Below are positions 8,596 to 18,700 of a stretch of 64,000 nucleotides of DNA, piece by piece. The notes under the pieces were generated by a model. The model was not told the origin of the DNA and did not search any database. It worked only from the letters and a program-made list of their open reading frames with translations. Source of the stretch: Paraliobacillus sp044383835 (GTDB lineage: Bacteria; Bacillota; Bacilli; Bacillales; Amphibacillaceae); NCBI RefSeq assembly GCF_044383835.1, contig NZ_JBISEP010000001.1, forward strand, positions 248,001-312,000, in the 5' to 3' direction. Position 1 is the first letter of the stretch; the number at the start of each line of letters is the position of its first letter. Position numbers and translations under genes: made by a program.

Positions 8596-9438
8596 TTATG
8601 GAGCTTCCAAAGTAATTCTACCAATTTTTCCGTCTCTAAGATCTCTAATAATAACATCAGCAGTTTTTTCTAAATCAACATTTCCTCCACTTTCAATACA
8701 ACCGCGCAAGCGACCGATGGATTCCATTACATGATAGACATCAGCGCTAGCTTCTTCTAGCTTATAACGAGACTGTAACGATGAGTAATAGTGTGTGGAT
8801 AGATAATTTAAAACGAAAACTGCCACTTCTTCAGATGGTAACAGTTGGTCTTTAATCGTTCCAATTGCAGCTAATCGATACCCTACTACTTGATCTTCAA
8901 ATTTGGGCCACAAAATCCCCGGGGTATCTAATAACTCAAAATCTTTTTTTACTTTTATCCATTGCTGTGTTGTTGTAACACCAGGTCTATCACCTGTTTT
9001 GGCAATTTTTCGTTTTGCAAGGCGATTAATTAAGGTTGATTTTCCTACATTAGGAATACCAATAATCATTGCTCTCGCTGGTCTAGGACGTATTCCTTTT
9101 CTTTTTAGCCGTTCCATTTTTTCTTGAGACATTTGCTTTGCTGTCAATATAACCTGCTCTATATCCTGTTTTTGTGAAACATCTACTGCTACTGCTGGAA
9201 TATGCTTCTCTTTATAATAATTTAACCATTTATCCGTATAAACAGAATCCGCTAAATCTTTTTTCATTAACACATACATTTTTGGTTTTTGATTCAAAAC
9301 TTGATGCAACATCGGGTTTTGTGAAGATAACGGTGCTCTAGCATCCACAAGCTCAATTACGAAATCAACTAGCTTTAGCTTGTCTTGCACTTCGCGTTTT
9401 GCTTTTGCCATGTGACCTGGAAACCATTGTATTGTCAT
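8596..9438 (-). CDS. rbgA: Ribosome biogenesis GTPase RbgA (YlqF)
   Basis: Circularly permuted GTPase needed for late assembly of the 50S subunit in B. subtilis. In this 280-residue protein the G4 motif (MKKD, 58-61) precedes G1 (GIPNVGKS, 127-134) and G3 (DTPG, 171-174), the permuted order diagnostic of the family. The N-terminal WFPGHMAKA is also characteristic, and a C-terminal RNA-binding helical region follows. Its ATG overlaps the lepB stop by four bases, so the two are coupled; a terminator follows. Confidence 0.97.
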   Translation of the reverse strand: MTIQWFPGHMAKAKREVQDKLKLVDFVIELVDARAPLSSQNPMLHQVLNQKPKMYVLMKKDLADSVYTDKWLNYYKEKHIPAVAVDVSQKQDIEQVILTAKQMSQEKMERLKRKGIRPRPARAMIIGIPNVGKSTLINRLAKRKIAKTGDRPGVTTTQQWIKVKKDFELLDTPGILWPKFEDQVVGYRLAAIGTIKDQLLPSEEVAVFVLNYLSTHYYSSLQSRYKLEEASADVYHVMESIGRLRGCIESGGNVDLEKTADVIIRDLRDGKIGRITLEAP

Positions 9439-10010
9439 TCTTTTTCCCCCTGCACAAAATCAAACCGATTCAATGGCCAATAGACCATGGATGCTTTTCC
9501 AACTAATTGATCATACGATACGAATCCAATACGAAAAGATCGGCTATCCGTAGAGTTATTACGATTATCGCCTAATACCAATATGTGATCTTCTGGGACT
9601 ACTTTATAATCTCCTGGTAATTCTTCTAAGGAAAAGTCTTGTGTATATTTTTGACCTTCTTTTAATATTTCCTTTTGTTCCTCTAAAAAAGGTTCAGCTA
9701 GAGGTTCTCCATTAACATATAAAATATCATCTTTTATATGTACCGTTTCTCCTGGTAATCCGATTACTCTTTTAATATAATCCTTTTGCTCCGTTGCGTG
9801 AAAAACAACAATATCAAATCTTTTTGGTTCATTTATTTTATAATTTATTTTATTGACTAGCATATGATCACCATTATGTAAATTAGGCTGCATAGAAGGA
9901 CCATCTACAACAATTGGTGCGAATATGAACGTTCGAACAATAAAAGCTAATATGGCTGCGATAACCAATGCTTTCAGCCAGTCAAACCATTCATTTTTTT
10001 TCTTGGTCAT
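9435..10010 (-). CDS. lepB: Type I signal peptidase
   Basis: Membrane serine protease that removes signal peptides from secreted proteins. The 191-residue product has one N-terminal membrane helix (about 12-31), the catalytic Ser39 in DGPSMQP, the catalytic Lys80 in YIKRVIGLPGE, and the conserved VLGDNRNNSTDSR box. The start is ATG at 10010 with GGAGG 8 bases upstream; an in-frame TTG at 10031 would add seven residues but would include that binding site. It opens the lepB-rbgA unit after the rplS terminator. Confidence 0.95.
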   Translation of the reverse strand: MTKKKNEWFDWLKALVIAAILAFIVRTFIFAPIVVDGPSMQPNLHNGDHMLVNKINYKINEPKRFDIVVFHATEQKDYIKRVIGLPGETVHIKDDILYVNGEPLAEPFLEEQKEILKEGQKYTQDFSLEELPGDYKVVPEDHILVLGDNRNNSTDSRSFRIGFVSYDQLVGKASMVYWPLNRFDFVQGEKE

Positions 10011-10100
10011 CTCTGTTTCCTCCAATACCAATCACACTCACTACTATCTATTGTAAATATTTTAACATATTACTTATTATGAATGTCATTGTTTTATCAT

Positions 10101-10135
10101 GAAGAAAAAGGAGCTTGACAAATCAAGCTCCTTTT
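10101..10135 (-). terminator. Rho-independent terminator of rplS
   Basis: A perfect 13-bp stem (10106-10118 with 10123-10135) and 4-base loop, followed on the minus strand by T-rich sequence. It lies 11 bases after the rplS stop. Confidence 0.92.
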
Positions 10136-10145
10136 ACAGTCATCA

Positions 10146-10490
10146 TTAGCGAATTTCTTTAATACGTGCAGCTTTACCACGAAGGTTACGTAGGTAGTAA
10201 AGTTTCGCACGACGTACTTTACCGCGACGGCTAACTTCAATTTTATCAACGCGTGGTGAATGCAATGGCAATGTACGTTCAACACCTACACCGTAAGAAA
10301 TTTTACGTACAGTAAATGTTTCACTAATTCCACCGTTTTGGCGTTTAATGACAACACCTTCAAACACCTGAATACGCTCACGTTCACCCTCAACAACTTT
10401 TACGTGAACTTTAACTGTGTCACCTGGGCGAAAATCAGGATGATCTGTACGAAGTTGCTCTTTTGTGATTTCATCAATTAAATGTTGCAT
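10146..10490 (-). CDS. rplS: Ribosomal protein L19
   Basis: Large-subunit protein at the 30S-50S interface. From ATG 10490 it is 114 residues, the usual length, with DFRPGDTVKVHVKVVEG and the basic C-terminal LYYLRNLRGKAARIKE. AAGGAG lies 9 bases before this ATG, and the longer in-frame extension upstream is leader sequence. It is the last gene after trmD, with a 133-base gap holding a structured leader, so it probably has separate control. Confidence 0.97.
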   Translation of the reverse strand: MQHLIDEITKEQLRTDHPDFRPGDTVKVHVKVVEGERERIQVFEGVVIKRQNGGISETFTVRKISYGVGVERTLPLHSPRVDKIEVSRRGKVRRAKLYYLRNLRGKAARIKEIR

Positions 10491-10511
10491 TATGTCACAC
10501 TCCTTCCAAAC

Positions 10512-10550
10512 CAATGCTCTTATTCGATAATAATTAACAGCGGAACATCG
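10512..10550 (-). promoter_or_regulatory. Probable L19 leader (autoregulatory mRNA structure)
   Basis: In the rplS 5' region the minus strand can form an 8-bp stem (10543-10550 with 10512-10519, two G-U pairs) enclosing CGCTGTTAAT and AATAA. Position and internal sequence resemble the L19 leader described upstream of rplS in Firmicutes. The assignment is from memory of the family and was not scored with a covariance model. Confidence 0.5.
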
Positions 10551-10623
10551 TTTATACGACTTAAGCATTCACTTAAGCACAAGAAATAATATATCATAAT
10601 ATTATAGATACTTCAACTATTAC

Positions 10624-11358
10624 TTAGTATTCTTTCTTAAATTCAGCAATCCAATCTTTCTCCTGATTTGAAAGCTGATAATTCGCTAATAAATCCGGTC
10701 TGCGCATCCACGTTCGAAAAATTGATTGCTTCTGCCTCCATGTTTCAATATGCTTGTGGTTTCCAGACAATAACACATCAGGTACTTCCAACCCTCGAAA
10801 TACAGCAGGTCTTGTATAATGTGGATGCTCTAGCAAACCAGTTGAAAATGAATCTTCTGGTGCGGAAGCTTTATTCCCCAACACGCCTGGCAATAAACGT
10901 GCTACACTATCAATCACAACCATCGCACCTAATTCGCCACCAGTTAAAATATAATCTCCAATTGATATCTCATCTGTTACAAGTTCTTGACGAATTCGCT
11001 CATCATATCCTTCATAATGGCCGCAAATAAAAATGAGTTGTTCTTCTTGTGCTAGTTCCTCTGCTTTTTTTTGGGAGAAAGTTTCACCCTGTGGGCACAT
11101 TAAAATGACACGTGGCTTGCTCTTATGTTTACCTTCTAAATCGTCCATTGCATCAAATATTGGTTGTGGCATCAACACCATGCCTGCTCCTCCACCATAT
11201 GGATAATCATCAACTTTATGATGCTTATTAGTGGTATACTGACGGAAATCTACTGTTTGATACGAAAAAGCACCATTCTCTTGCGCTTTTTTTAATATAG
11301 AGTTATTCATGACACCTGTAAACATTTCAGGAAAAAGTGTTAATATATCAACATGCAT
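10624..11358 (-). CDS. trmD: tRNA (guanine-37-N1)-methyltransferase TrmD
   Basis: SPOUT-class enzyme that methylates G37 of tRNAs from S-adenosylmethionine and prevents +1 frameshifting. The 244-residue protein shows the N-terminal MHVDILTLFPEMF, YPYGGGAGMV, the trefoil-knot segments LIFICGHYEGYDER and ISIGDYILTGGE, and the LLEHPHYTRPAVFRG region. Its ATG shares one base with the rimM stop (TAATG), indicating coupled translation. The order ffh-rpsP-khpA-ylqD-rimM-trmD-rplS is conserved in Bacillaceae. Confidence 0.98.
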   Translation of the reverse strand: MHVDILTLFPEMFTGVMNNSILKKAQENGAFSYQTVDFRQYTTNKHHKVDDYPYGGGAGMVLMPQPIFDAMDDLEGKHKSKPRVILMCPQGETFSQKKAEELAQEEQLIFICGHYEGYDERIRQELVTDEISIGDYILTGGELGAMVVIDSVARLLPGVLGNKASAPEDSFSTGLLEHPHYTRPAVFRGLEVPDVLLSGNHKHIETWRQKQSIFRTWMRRPDLLANYQLSNQEKDWIAEFKKEY

Positions 11359-11879
11359 TAGTCTAACAACCCTTCCATAAGCTCAACGATTACCTTTTTT
11401 TCGTTAACATCGATCAGTTTAACAACATCATCAATATAAGGTAAGAGAATATCTTTTTGGTTTGGACATTTCACCACCCATACATCATTCGCACCAGGTG
11501 AAAGAATTTCTTTAATTTCTCCTAGTAATTCTCCAGCAACAGTATATACCTTACAGCCAATAATCTCATGATAATAATAATCCCCTTCATCAAGAGGTTG
11601 AAGCTGATTTTCCTTGACAGTTAACAAACAGTCTTTCAGAGGCTCTACAGATTGAATCGAGTCATAGGATTCAAATTGTAGTAAATCAAATTGTTTATGT
11701 TTTCGGTGATGTTTTATCGTTAATGGAGTTAGTTCTCCATCTGCCTTTCCAAGTAAATACAGTATATTTCCTTTTTCAAATCGCTCTTCAAAATCTGTAA
11801 TTCTGATAACTTTTACTTCGCCTTTAATCCCATGCGTATTAACGATTTTACCAACATTAAATAGTTTTATTTCACTCAT
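11358..11879 (-). CDS. rimM: 16S rRNA processing factor RimM
   Basis: Assists maturation of the 30S head and binds ribosomal protein S19. The 173-residue protein has the N-terminal barrel beginning FNVGKIVNTHGIKGEVKV and a C-terminal PRC-barrel with EIIGCKVY, SPGANDVWVV and LLPYIDDVV. The start is ATG at 11879, with AGGTG about 6 bases before it and matching the homologue N-terminus; the GTG at 11888 would add three residues. It overlaps the end of ylqD by 8 bases and trmD by 1. Confidence 0.96.
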   Translation of the reverse strand: MSEIKLFNVGKIVNTHGIKGEVKVIRITDFEERFEKGNILYLLGKADGELTPLTIKHHRKHKQFDLLQFESYDSIQSVEPLKDCLLTVKENQLQPLDEGDYYYHEIIGCKVYTVAGELLGEIKEILSPGANDVWVVKCPNQKDILLPYIDDVVKLIDVNEKKVIVELMEGLLD

Positions 11880-12279
11880 TTTTTTCACCTACTTCGTCTA
11901 TACGTATAATTTTATCATTCTTTACTACAATTACTTGATCGGTTACTACTTGGCTCCAATCCATTCCTATTTCAATATTGACAAGCGCTTGTACTTCTCT
12001 TTCTACTATTTCACTTTCTATCGGTAAATTATGTATCGTTTCTATTTGATTTTGTAATATCGCTTGTTTTTTCTTTCGTTCATTGATTTCTTTTTGAAAT
12101 TTAGTGATGACTTTGTGTCTATTTAAAGGGTTATTACGTTCCATTCTTTTTTGCTCAAAAATTAATTGTTGATTTTCTTGTTCAAGTCGATCCAATCTTT
12201 GTTCGAATTTTGATATTAGTAGTGACCTGCTCTTTTCTGTTATAACTTGTTTTACTTTGACTTGTTTAATTATTTGCAT
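11872..12279 (-). CDS. ylqD: YlqD family protein, function unknown
   Basis: A 135-residue protein of the Bacillaceae YlqD family. It begins MQIIKQVKVKQVITEKSR, has a charged coiled-coil-like middle (about 25-85) rich in Glu, Gln, Lys and Arg, and ends with a short beta-rich segment (IGMDWSQVVTDQVIVVKNDKI). It has no signal peptide or membrane segment. It always lies between khpA and rimM in the rpsP-trmD cluster, so a ribosome-related role is plausible but unproven. Confidence 0.88.
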   Translation of the reverse strand: MQIIKQVKVKQVITEKSRSLLISKFEQRLDRLEQENQQLIFEQKRMERNNPLNRHKVITKFQKEINERKKKQAILQNQIETIHNLPIESEIVEREVQALVNIEIGMDWSQVVTDQVIVVKNDKIIRIDEVGEKNE

Positions 12280-12365
12280 GGACGCTACCTCTCTTTATTC
12301 TGATTTATCAAACTTGAACCTTCCGATCATGTCTAAATTCATTATACCTTTTTATTTGGTAAAGA

Positions 12366-12402
12366 AAAACAGGGAAAGGTATTTTGCTCCTCTCCCTGTT
12401 TT
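12366..12402 (-). terminator. Terminator after khpA
   Basis: A 10-bp stem (12366-12375 with 12393-12402) is followed by minus-strand T-rich sequence. The right arm overlaps the khpA stop codon. It separates rpsP-khpA from ylqD-rimM-trmD, so it may act as an attenuator between the two halves of the cluster. Confidence 0.8.
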
Positions 12403-12628
12403 ACATAATATCAAGAAAAATCCGTTTTTTGGAATCTGTATTTGCGGCATAAACAACGGTACGAATCGCTTTAGCAATCCGACCATTTTTACCGATTACC
12501 TTACCAACATCTTCAGAATGAATAGTAAGATGGTATATCATCTTATTAGATTCTTCCTTTACCTCTACTGAAATCTCACTTGGATTATCAACTAACGGTT
12601 CAACGATGCTTTTAATTAAGGCTTCCAT
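12401..12628 (-). CDS. khpA: KH-domain RNA-binding protein KhpA (YlqC)
   Basis: A 75-residue single KH domain protein. The GxxG loop is GKNG in DVGKVIGKNGRIAKAIR, near residues 40-55. In Streptococcus and related bacteria KhpA forms a complex with KhpB/Jag and affects cell division and sRNA biology; that role is family knowledge. It lies 14 bases after rpsP and is followed by a terminator whose stem includes its stop codon. Confidence 0.95.
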   Translation of the reverse strand: MEALIKSIVEPLVDNPSEISVEVKEESNKMIYHLTIHSEDVGKVIGKNGRIAKAIRTVVYAANTDSKKRIFLDIM

Positions 12629-12642
12629 ATTATCACACTACT

Positions 12643-12915
12643 TTACTTTTTGTTTTTCGTGTCGTGGAATTTCTTCATGATGCCTTCATTAGAGAATAAA
12701 TTACGAACGGTATCACTAGGTTTTGCACCTTTAGACATCCAGTCTAGCGCTTTATCTTCATCTAATTTTACTTCAACCGGGTTGGCAACCGGATTGTATG
12801 TGCCAATTTGCTCAATAATACGTCCATCACGAGGAGAACGAGAATCAGCTACTACTACACGATAAAAAGGATTACGTTTTGACCCCATACGTTTTAAGCG
12901 AATTTTTACTGCCAT
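12643..12915 (-). CDS. rpsP: Ribosomal protein S16
   Basis: Small-subunit protein needed for 30S assembly. From ATG 12915 it has 90 residues and starts MAVKIRLKRMGSKRNPFYRVVV, with SPRDGRIIEQIGTYNP following. GGAGG lies 8 bases upstream; an earlier ATG at 12930 overlaps that site and is rejected. It follows ffh in the conserved ylxM-ffh-rpsP order. Confidence 0.98.
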   Translation of the reverse strand: MAVKIRLKRMGSKRNPFYRVVVADSRSPRDGRIIEQIGTYNPVANPVEVKLDEDKALDWMSKGAKPSDTVRNLFSNEGIMKKFHDTKNKK

Positions 12916-12995
12916 GTTTCGCACCTCCATATATAAATGTTTTACACAAGTTTAAATTTTATCAGAAGTTTGCAAGTCTGTAAAGTGTTTTTACA

Positions 12996-14348
12996 TTACA
13001 TGAAAGGAAAATTAAATCCTTTTCCCTTTTTTCCTTTCTTCCCTTTTTGCATATTTGTCATTTGCTTCATCATTTTTTTCATCTCTTCAAATTGTTTTAG
13101 CAAACGATTAACTTCTGATACCGGGCGTCCAGAGCCTTTTGCAATACGTTTTTTACGGCTTGCATTCATCAAGCTAGGATCTTCACGCTCTTTTTTAGTC
13201 ATTGATTGAATAATTGCTTCAACGTGAACGAGCTGTTTTTCATCAAATTGAGCATTCTTCAACCCCTTCATTTTATTTGCTCCTGGTATCATGCTAATCA
13301 AATCTTCTAATGGTCCCATACTTTTCACTTGGTCCATTTGCTCAAGGAAATCATCAAAGGTAAACGAAGCAGAACGCATTTTCTCTTCCAATTCTTGCGC
13401 TTTTTTCTGGTCAACATTATCTTGGGCTTTTTCGATTAATGAAAGCACATCACCCATGCCTAAAATTCTAGAGGCCATACGTTCTGGATGGAACGCTTCT
13501 AATTCATCTAATTTTTCTCCCATACCAGCAAATTTGATCGGTTTATTCGTAACAGCTTTAATAGATAATGCAGCACCACCACGAGTGTCTCCATCTAATT
13601 TTGTTAAAATGACACCTGTTGTATCAAGTTGTTGATCAAAGCTCTCAGCAACATTAACTGCATCTTGACCGGTCATTGAATCTACTACAAGAAAAATTTC
13701 ATCTGGATTTACGTTTTGTTTTATTTGTTGTAGTTCGTCCATTAAATGTTCGTCTACATGTAATCGACCAGCAGTATCAATAATAACATAATCTAAATGT
13801 TCTTCTTTCGCCTTGTCGATTGCTTGATTTGCAATGTCAATTGGACTTGCTTCTGTTCCTAATGAAAAAACAGGTAAATTCAGCTGTTTTCCTAACGTTT
13901 CTAATTGGTTAATCGCAGCAGGTCGGTATACGTCGGCAGCAACAAGTAATGGTTTTCTATTGTGCTTTTTACGAAGCAAATTGGCTAATTTACCAGTTGT
14001 TGTCGTTTTACCTGCACCTTGCAAACCAACCATCATGATCACTGTGGGAGGACGTTCACTCACGGCAATTTTGCTTTGTTCTCCACCCATTAACGTCGTT
14101 AGTTCCTCTTTTACTATTTTAATTACTTGTTGACCTGGTGTTAAACTTTCCATTACATCCTGACCAACCGCTCGCTCCTTGATGCGTTTAACAAGGTCTT
14201 TAACTACTTTAAAGTTAACGTCCGCTTCTAATAAAGCTAGACGCACCTCTCTAGTCATTTCTTTTACATCTTGTTCACTTACTTTCCCTTTTCCTGTCAT
14301 CTTTCTTATCGTCTGCTGTAGACGCTCAGATAAACCTTCAAATGCCAT
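12996..14348 (-). CDS. ffh: Signal recognition particle protein Ffh
   Basis: GTPase subunit of SRP, which binds signal sequences and 4.5S/scRNA and targets nascent membrane proteins to FtsY and SecYEG. The 450-residue protein has the N domain (1-85), G domain with P-loop GLQGAGKTTTT (from about 108), DTAGRLHVDE and TKLDGD, and the Met-rich M domain ending in a Lys/Gly-rich tail, a common feature in Bacilli. It lies 13 bases after ylxM, its usual partner. Confidence 0.98.
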   Translation of the reverse strand: MAFEGLSERLQQTIRKMTGKGKVSEQDVKEMTREVRLALLEADVNFKVVKDLVKRIKERAVGQDVMESLTPGQQVIKIVKEELTTLMGGEQSKIAVSERPPTVIMMVGLQGAGKTTTTGKLANLLRKKHNRKPLLVAADVYRPAAINQLETLGKQLNLPVFSLGTEASPIDIANQAIDKAKEEHLDYVIIDTAGRLHVDEHLMDELQQIKQNVNPDEIFLVVDSMTGQDAVNVAESFDQQLDTTGVILTKLDGDTRGGAALSIKAVTNKPIKFAGMGEKLDELEAFHPERMASRILGMGDVLSLIEKAQDNVDQKKAQELEEKMRSASFTFDDFLEQMDQVKSMGPLEDLISMIPGANKMKGLKNAQFDEKQLVHVEAIIQSMTKKEREDPSLMNASRKKRIAKGSGRPVSEVNRLLKQFEEMKKMMKQMTNMQKGKKGKKGKGFNFPFM

Positions 14349-14361
14349 AAAGAGTATCCTC

Positions 14362-14682
14362 CTACTCTAATTCTTTTAAAATAGATAATAAATCTAGCGC
14401 TTCTTCGTGATTTTGTAATTCTTCTGTCAATTGATCGACTACTTGCTGACGGCCAATAAACTTCTTGTATAATTGTAATTTCGTTTCATAACCCTCAAGC
14501 ATTGTTTCTGTACGACGAATATTATCATATACCGCCTGTCTTGATACATCAAATGATTCAGATATTTCACCCAAAGAATAATCTTCCAAATAATACATCT
14601 CCATATAATTACGTTGTTTCGGCGTTAATAATGATTGATAAAAATCAAATAAAAAATTTATTCTTGTTGTTTTTTCTAGCAT
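14362..14682 (-). CDS. ylxM: YlxM family putative helix-turn-helix protein
   Basis: A 106-residue protein with a sigma-70 region 4-like helix-turn-helix: LTPKQRNYMEMYYLEDYSLGEI then FDVSRQAVYDNIRRTE. Homologues are encoded directly before ffh in most Firmicutes; in Streptococcus YlxM binds SRP components (family knowledge). The 13-base spacing to ffh and the promoter immediately upstream make this the first gene of ylxM-ffh-rpsP-khpA. Confidence 0.95.
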   Translation of the reverse strand: MLEKTTRINFLFDFYQSLLTPKQRNYMEMYYLEDYSLGEISESFDVSRQAVYDNIRRTETMLEGYETKLQLYKKFIGRQQVVDQLTEELQNHEEALDLLSILKELE

Positions 14683-14722
14683 AACTAAACACTCCTCGTT
14701 AAGTGAAACATCTTTACATTTA

Positions 14723-14752
14723 ATAGTAGGTGATGGATGAATTCACTGTCAA
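14723..14752 (-). promoter_or_regulatory. Sigma-A promoter of ylxM-ffh
   Basis: Minus-strand TTGACA (14747-14752) and TACTAT (14723-14728) are separated by 18 bases, in the 74-base gap after ftsY. There is no terminator after ftsY, so ftsY read-through probably adds to this promoter. Confidence 0.7.
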
Positions 14753-14756
14753 GCCA

Positions 14757-15755
14757 TTATGCTTTATCTGAGTCAATCATATCAGCAAATAAGCCATAAA
14801 CAAATGCATGTGCGTCAAAAGCTTCTAAGTCTGTTACTTTTTCGCCTAAACCTACAAATTTAACAGGAATGTTTAATTCTTTTCGAATAGCTAGAACAAT
14901 TCCACCTTTTGCTGTCCCATCTAGTTTTGTTAAAACAATACCTGTTACATTTGTTGCTTGAGCGAATGTTTTAGCTTGGCTTAAAGCATTTTGACCTGTT
15001 GTTGCATCTAAAACTAATAATACTTCATGTGGTGCACCAGGGATTTCACGTTCAATTACTCGTTTCACCTTAGACAGCTCATTCATTAAATTCACTTTGT
15101 TCTGTAAACGACCTGCTGTATCACATAATAAAACATCTGCGTTTCTTGACTTTGCCGCCTGAATCCCGTCGTAGATAACAGCTGAAGGATCACTTCCTTC
15201 TCGATGTTTAATCACTTCTACACCAACTCTTTCTCCCCACACTTCTAACTGTTCAATTGCACCAGCACGAAAGGTATCACCAGCAACAAGCACGACCTTT
15301 TTACCTTGTTCTGTTAACTGATGAGCTAGCTTTCCAATCGAGGTTGTTTTTCCAACACCATTTACTCCTACAAATAAGTACACAGATAGATCATTTTCTT
15401 TAACAAAGAGATTTTCTTTCGTAATATCATCTTCTCCCGCATAAATTTCAACGAGTTTTTCAGAGATAACATCTTTTACACTCTCTGTATCCTTAATGTT
15501 TTGTCGCTTCACTTCCATTTTTAATTCATCAATCAAATCCATTACCGTTGTTACACCAACATCTGCTTGAATTAGTATTTCTTCCAAGTCCTCAAAAAAG
15601 TCCTCATCAACTTTACGATATCGCGCTACTAAATTATTAATTTTTGTTGAAAATGTATCTCTTGTTTTCGTTAAGCCTGACTTATATTTGTCAGACAAAT
15701 CATGCTCTTCTTCAGAACCTGAAAATTTTTCTTTTAACTTCTTAAAAAAACTCAT
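14757..15755 (-). CDS. ftsY: SRP receptor FtsY
   Basis: Membrane-associated GTPase that docks the SRP-ribosome complex at the translocon. The 332-residue protein has a short acidic A region with FSGSEEEHDL near the N-terminus, an N domain, and a G domain with P-loop GVNGVGKTTS (130-139), DTAGRLQNK, and TKLDGTAKGG. The short acidic domain is usual for Gram-positive FtsY. It lies 24 bases after smc. Confidence 0.98.
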   Translation of the reverse strand: MSFFKKLKEKFSGSEEEHDLSDKYKSGLTKTRDTFSTKINNLVARYRKVDEDFFEDLEEILIQADVGVTTVMDLIDELKMEVKRQNIKDTESVKDVISEKLVEIYAGEDDITKENLFVKENDLSVYLFVGVNGVGKTTSIGKLAHQLTEQGKKVVLVAGDTFRAGAIEQLEVWGERVGVEVIKHREGSDPSAVIYDGIQAAKSRNADVLLCDTAGRLQNKVNLMNELSKVKRVIEREIPGAPHEVLLVLDATTGQNALSQAKTFAQATNVTGIVLTKLDGTAKGGIVLAIRKELNIPVKFVGLGEKVTDLEAFDAHAFVYGLFADMIDSDKA

Positions 15756-15779
15756 CCTAACTACTTCCTTTCCTGTTCA

Positions 15780-18700
15780 TTACACACCTGTATGTATCAT
15801 ATCGTTTGTTTCCTCTAATTTGACAGAAACTAATCGTGATACGCCAGATTCTTGCATTGTTACACCATAAAGTACATCTGCTTCTTCCATTGTTCCTTTC
15901 CTATGTGTAATAACAATAAATTGTGTGTTACTACTATATTCTCTCAAATATCTAGCAAACCTGTGTACGTTAGCATCGTCCAATGCAGCTTCAACTTCAT
16001 CTAACACACAAAACGGAACAGGACGAACACGTAAAATAGCAAATAATAATGCTATCGCCGTTAAAGCTCGTTCTCCACCAGATAATAAAGCTAACTGTTG
16101 TGCTTTTTTCCCTGGTGGCTGTGCTTTTATTTCAACACCAGTCTCTAATAGATCATTCGGATCTGTTAATTGTAATGCTGCATGTCCACCACCGAATAAT
16201 TGTTGGAATACGTAAGAGAATTCCTCTTTAATTTGCATAAAGGTCTCTTCAAATCGGCGTTGCATTTCTTGATCCATTTCTGCAATCACCGTATAAAGCG
16301 TATCTTTTGCTTCGTTTAAGTCAGCTTGTTGTTCGGTTAAAAATTGATAACGCTCTTCAATTCTTTCGTATTCTTCAATTGCACCAATGTTTACCGTTCC
16401 TAATTCTTCAATCGACCTTTTTAATAATTTCACTTCACGACTAGCTTCTTCCATATTGTCAGCTTTTTGATACGTTTCCTGAGCTTTTTCAAAGGTGATT
16501 ATATATTCTGATTGTAAGTGGTGTAATTTATTCTCTAATTCCACATCTAAACGGTTTGCTTTTACTTCGTTTGTTTGAATCTTTTCAAGAATAGCCTGCT
16601 TTTGATTCTGAATCGTTTTAATCTCTCTTTCAGCATCTTCTATCTGTTGTGTTTTAGCCATTCTTTGTTGTCTAAATTGTTGAATTTGAGTTGTTGTTTC
16701 TTGCTTCTCAAGTTCCTTATTCTTTATACTTGCTTCAATCTCCTGTTGCTTATTATTACTAGTTTGAAATGCCATCAATTCTTCTAGCTGTTTAGTAGTT
16801 TCCACTTTAGACTGATTCATTTCTTCAAGTACATCCGATAGATTCGTTACTTTCTCATTTTGGTGATAAACGTTTCTATCTTGTTTAGCTAACTGGATTC
16901 GAAGTTCGTGTAAATTATCTTGCAGTACTTGATGATTAACTTGATCTTCATTTTGCTTTTGAGTCAAATCCTCTATTTGATCTTTTAGCTTCGTTAAGTT
17001 ACTATCCATTTGAGTCAACTGATCTTCGATATGTTGCTTTTGTTCTGTTAAACGCTGCATATCCTTCTTGATCTGTTCACTTTCTTGATCATAGACTGTC
17101 ATATTGTCATTAATGTAACGAAGCTGTACAGTTCTTTCTGTATATTGTGCTTGTAATTCATTTTCCGTCTGTTGCAATACTTCTATTTTCCCGCGAACTT
17201 CTTCTAACTTCAATTCTTTACTTTCCACTTGTTTCTTTTGGTTTTTTACATTTTCTTCGAATGCTAATGTGCGTTTCTGATATGCTGTGATTTTCTCATT
17301 AAGCTCTTGTAAATCTTTTTCCCTTGTAAAAAGTGATTGACTGTTATTTTTCTTCGCACCACCTGACATGGACCCACCAGGATTGACCACATCACCATCT
17401 AACGTAACAACACGAAATCGACGTTCAGATAATCTTGCAAGTTCTGTCGCATCTTTTAATGTATTTGCAAAAATCGTATTTCCTAATAAATTGTGTATCA
17501 CTGTGTAATATTTTTGATCAAATTCAATTAAATCAGCTGCTATTCCTACAAAACCAGCGTGATTCCTTAATTGTTTTATTAGGGTAGCAGGAATCACTTT
17601 AGGACGCATCGTTTGTAAAGGTAAAAATGTAGCTCTACCATTATTCGAACGCTTTAACCATTGAATAGCATGACGTGCAGATTGTTCATGGTCTATTACA
17701 ATATGTTGTGATTGTGTGGTTAAAGCAGTCTCCATTGCAGTTAAATATTGTTTAGGTATATCAACAAGTTCAAGCACTGCACCATGTATGCCTTTTAATT
17801 GTCCTTTCTTCCTCGCTTTCAAGACGGCTTTTACCCCGTGAAAATATCCTTGAAAATCCTCCTTCATTTCAGCTAACATTTCTTGTCTAGATTTTAATTT
17901 TTCAATTTGCTGATAACCTTGCATTAATTTATCTTGAGACAGTTGATAATCTTTTTTCTTTTGCTGAATAGCTTCTTTCAGCCTTTCCAACTGTTCTTGT
18001 TGCTTGTTTATTTGTATATTGTATGCATTAAGCTCAGTTTTTACTTCGTTTAAGTTATCTGTTAATGCATCTCTAGAAGAGACTTGATCATCAAATTTCT
18101 GTTTGTGATTTTTTAATTTAAAAGCAATGTGTTCTAGCTGTTGCATAACCGATTGTTTTTCATTTCGTTTAGCTGCTTGCTGATTTAAGTCGTCAATATA
18201 CTCTGCTTTTCGTTGTTCTATCTTCTCTTCGATATTTTCTTCCTTGTTTGCCAATTGGCTCTCTATTCTTTGTACTTTTTCTTGGATCTCATTTCGAGTA
18301 TGTGTTAATTGCTCTAATTGATTTTTTTCTTTGTTATATTGCTCTGAAGAAACATTTATTTTCGCTTTAAGTGTTTCTAGGTTAGAGGATAGCTGTGCTT
18401 TATTCTCTTCAAAGTGGCGTGAACGTTCTTGCATTAGTTTTTTGTTACCTTCTAAACTCTCTAGCTCTTGTGTCAATGTCAATAAATAATCTTGTAAATG
18501 TTGAATCGACTCATCCATTTCTTGTATGACTTGCCGCTCTTTTTCAACAGCTGCTTCATTTTTTTGAATAGTAGTAGTCTTTTCTATGTCTTGATTTTTT
18601 TGTTGTTCAATTGCATTTAAATAAGCTTGCCAATCTTTATGCAATTGTTCTATTTCAGTAATTAATAAAGAAATTTCTTCTACTTTTAATGTCTCTTTTT

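Noticed and set aside
10668..11030. 120-codon open frame on the plus strand inside trmD
   Set aside because: Complement of the conserved TrmD coding sequence, without a binding site or known family.
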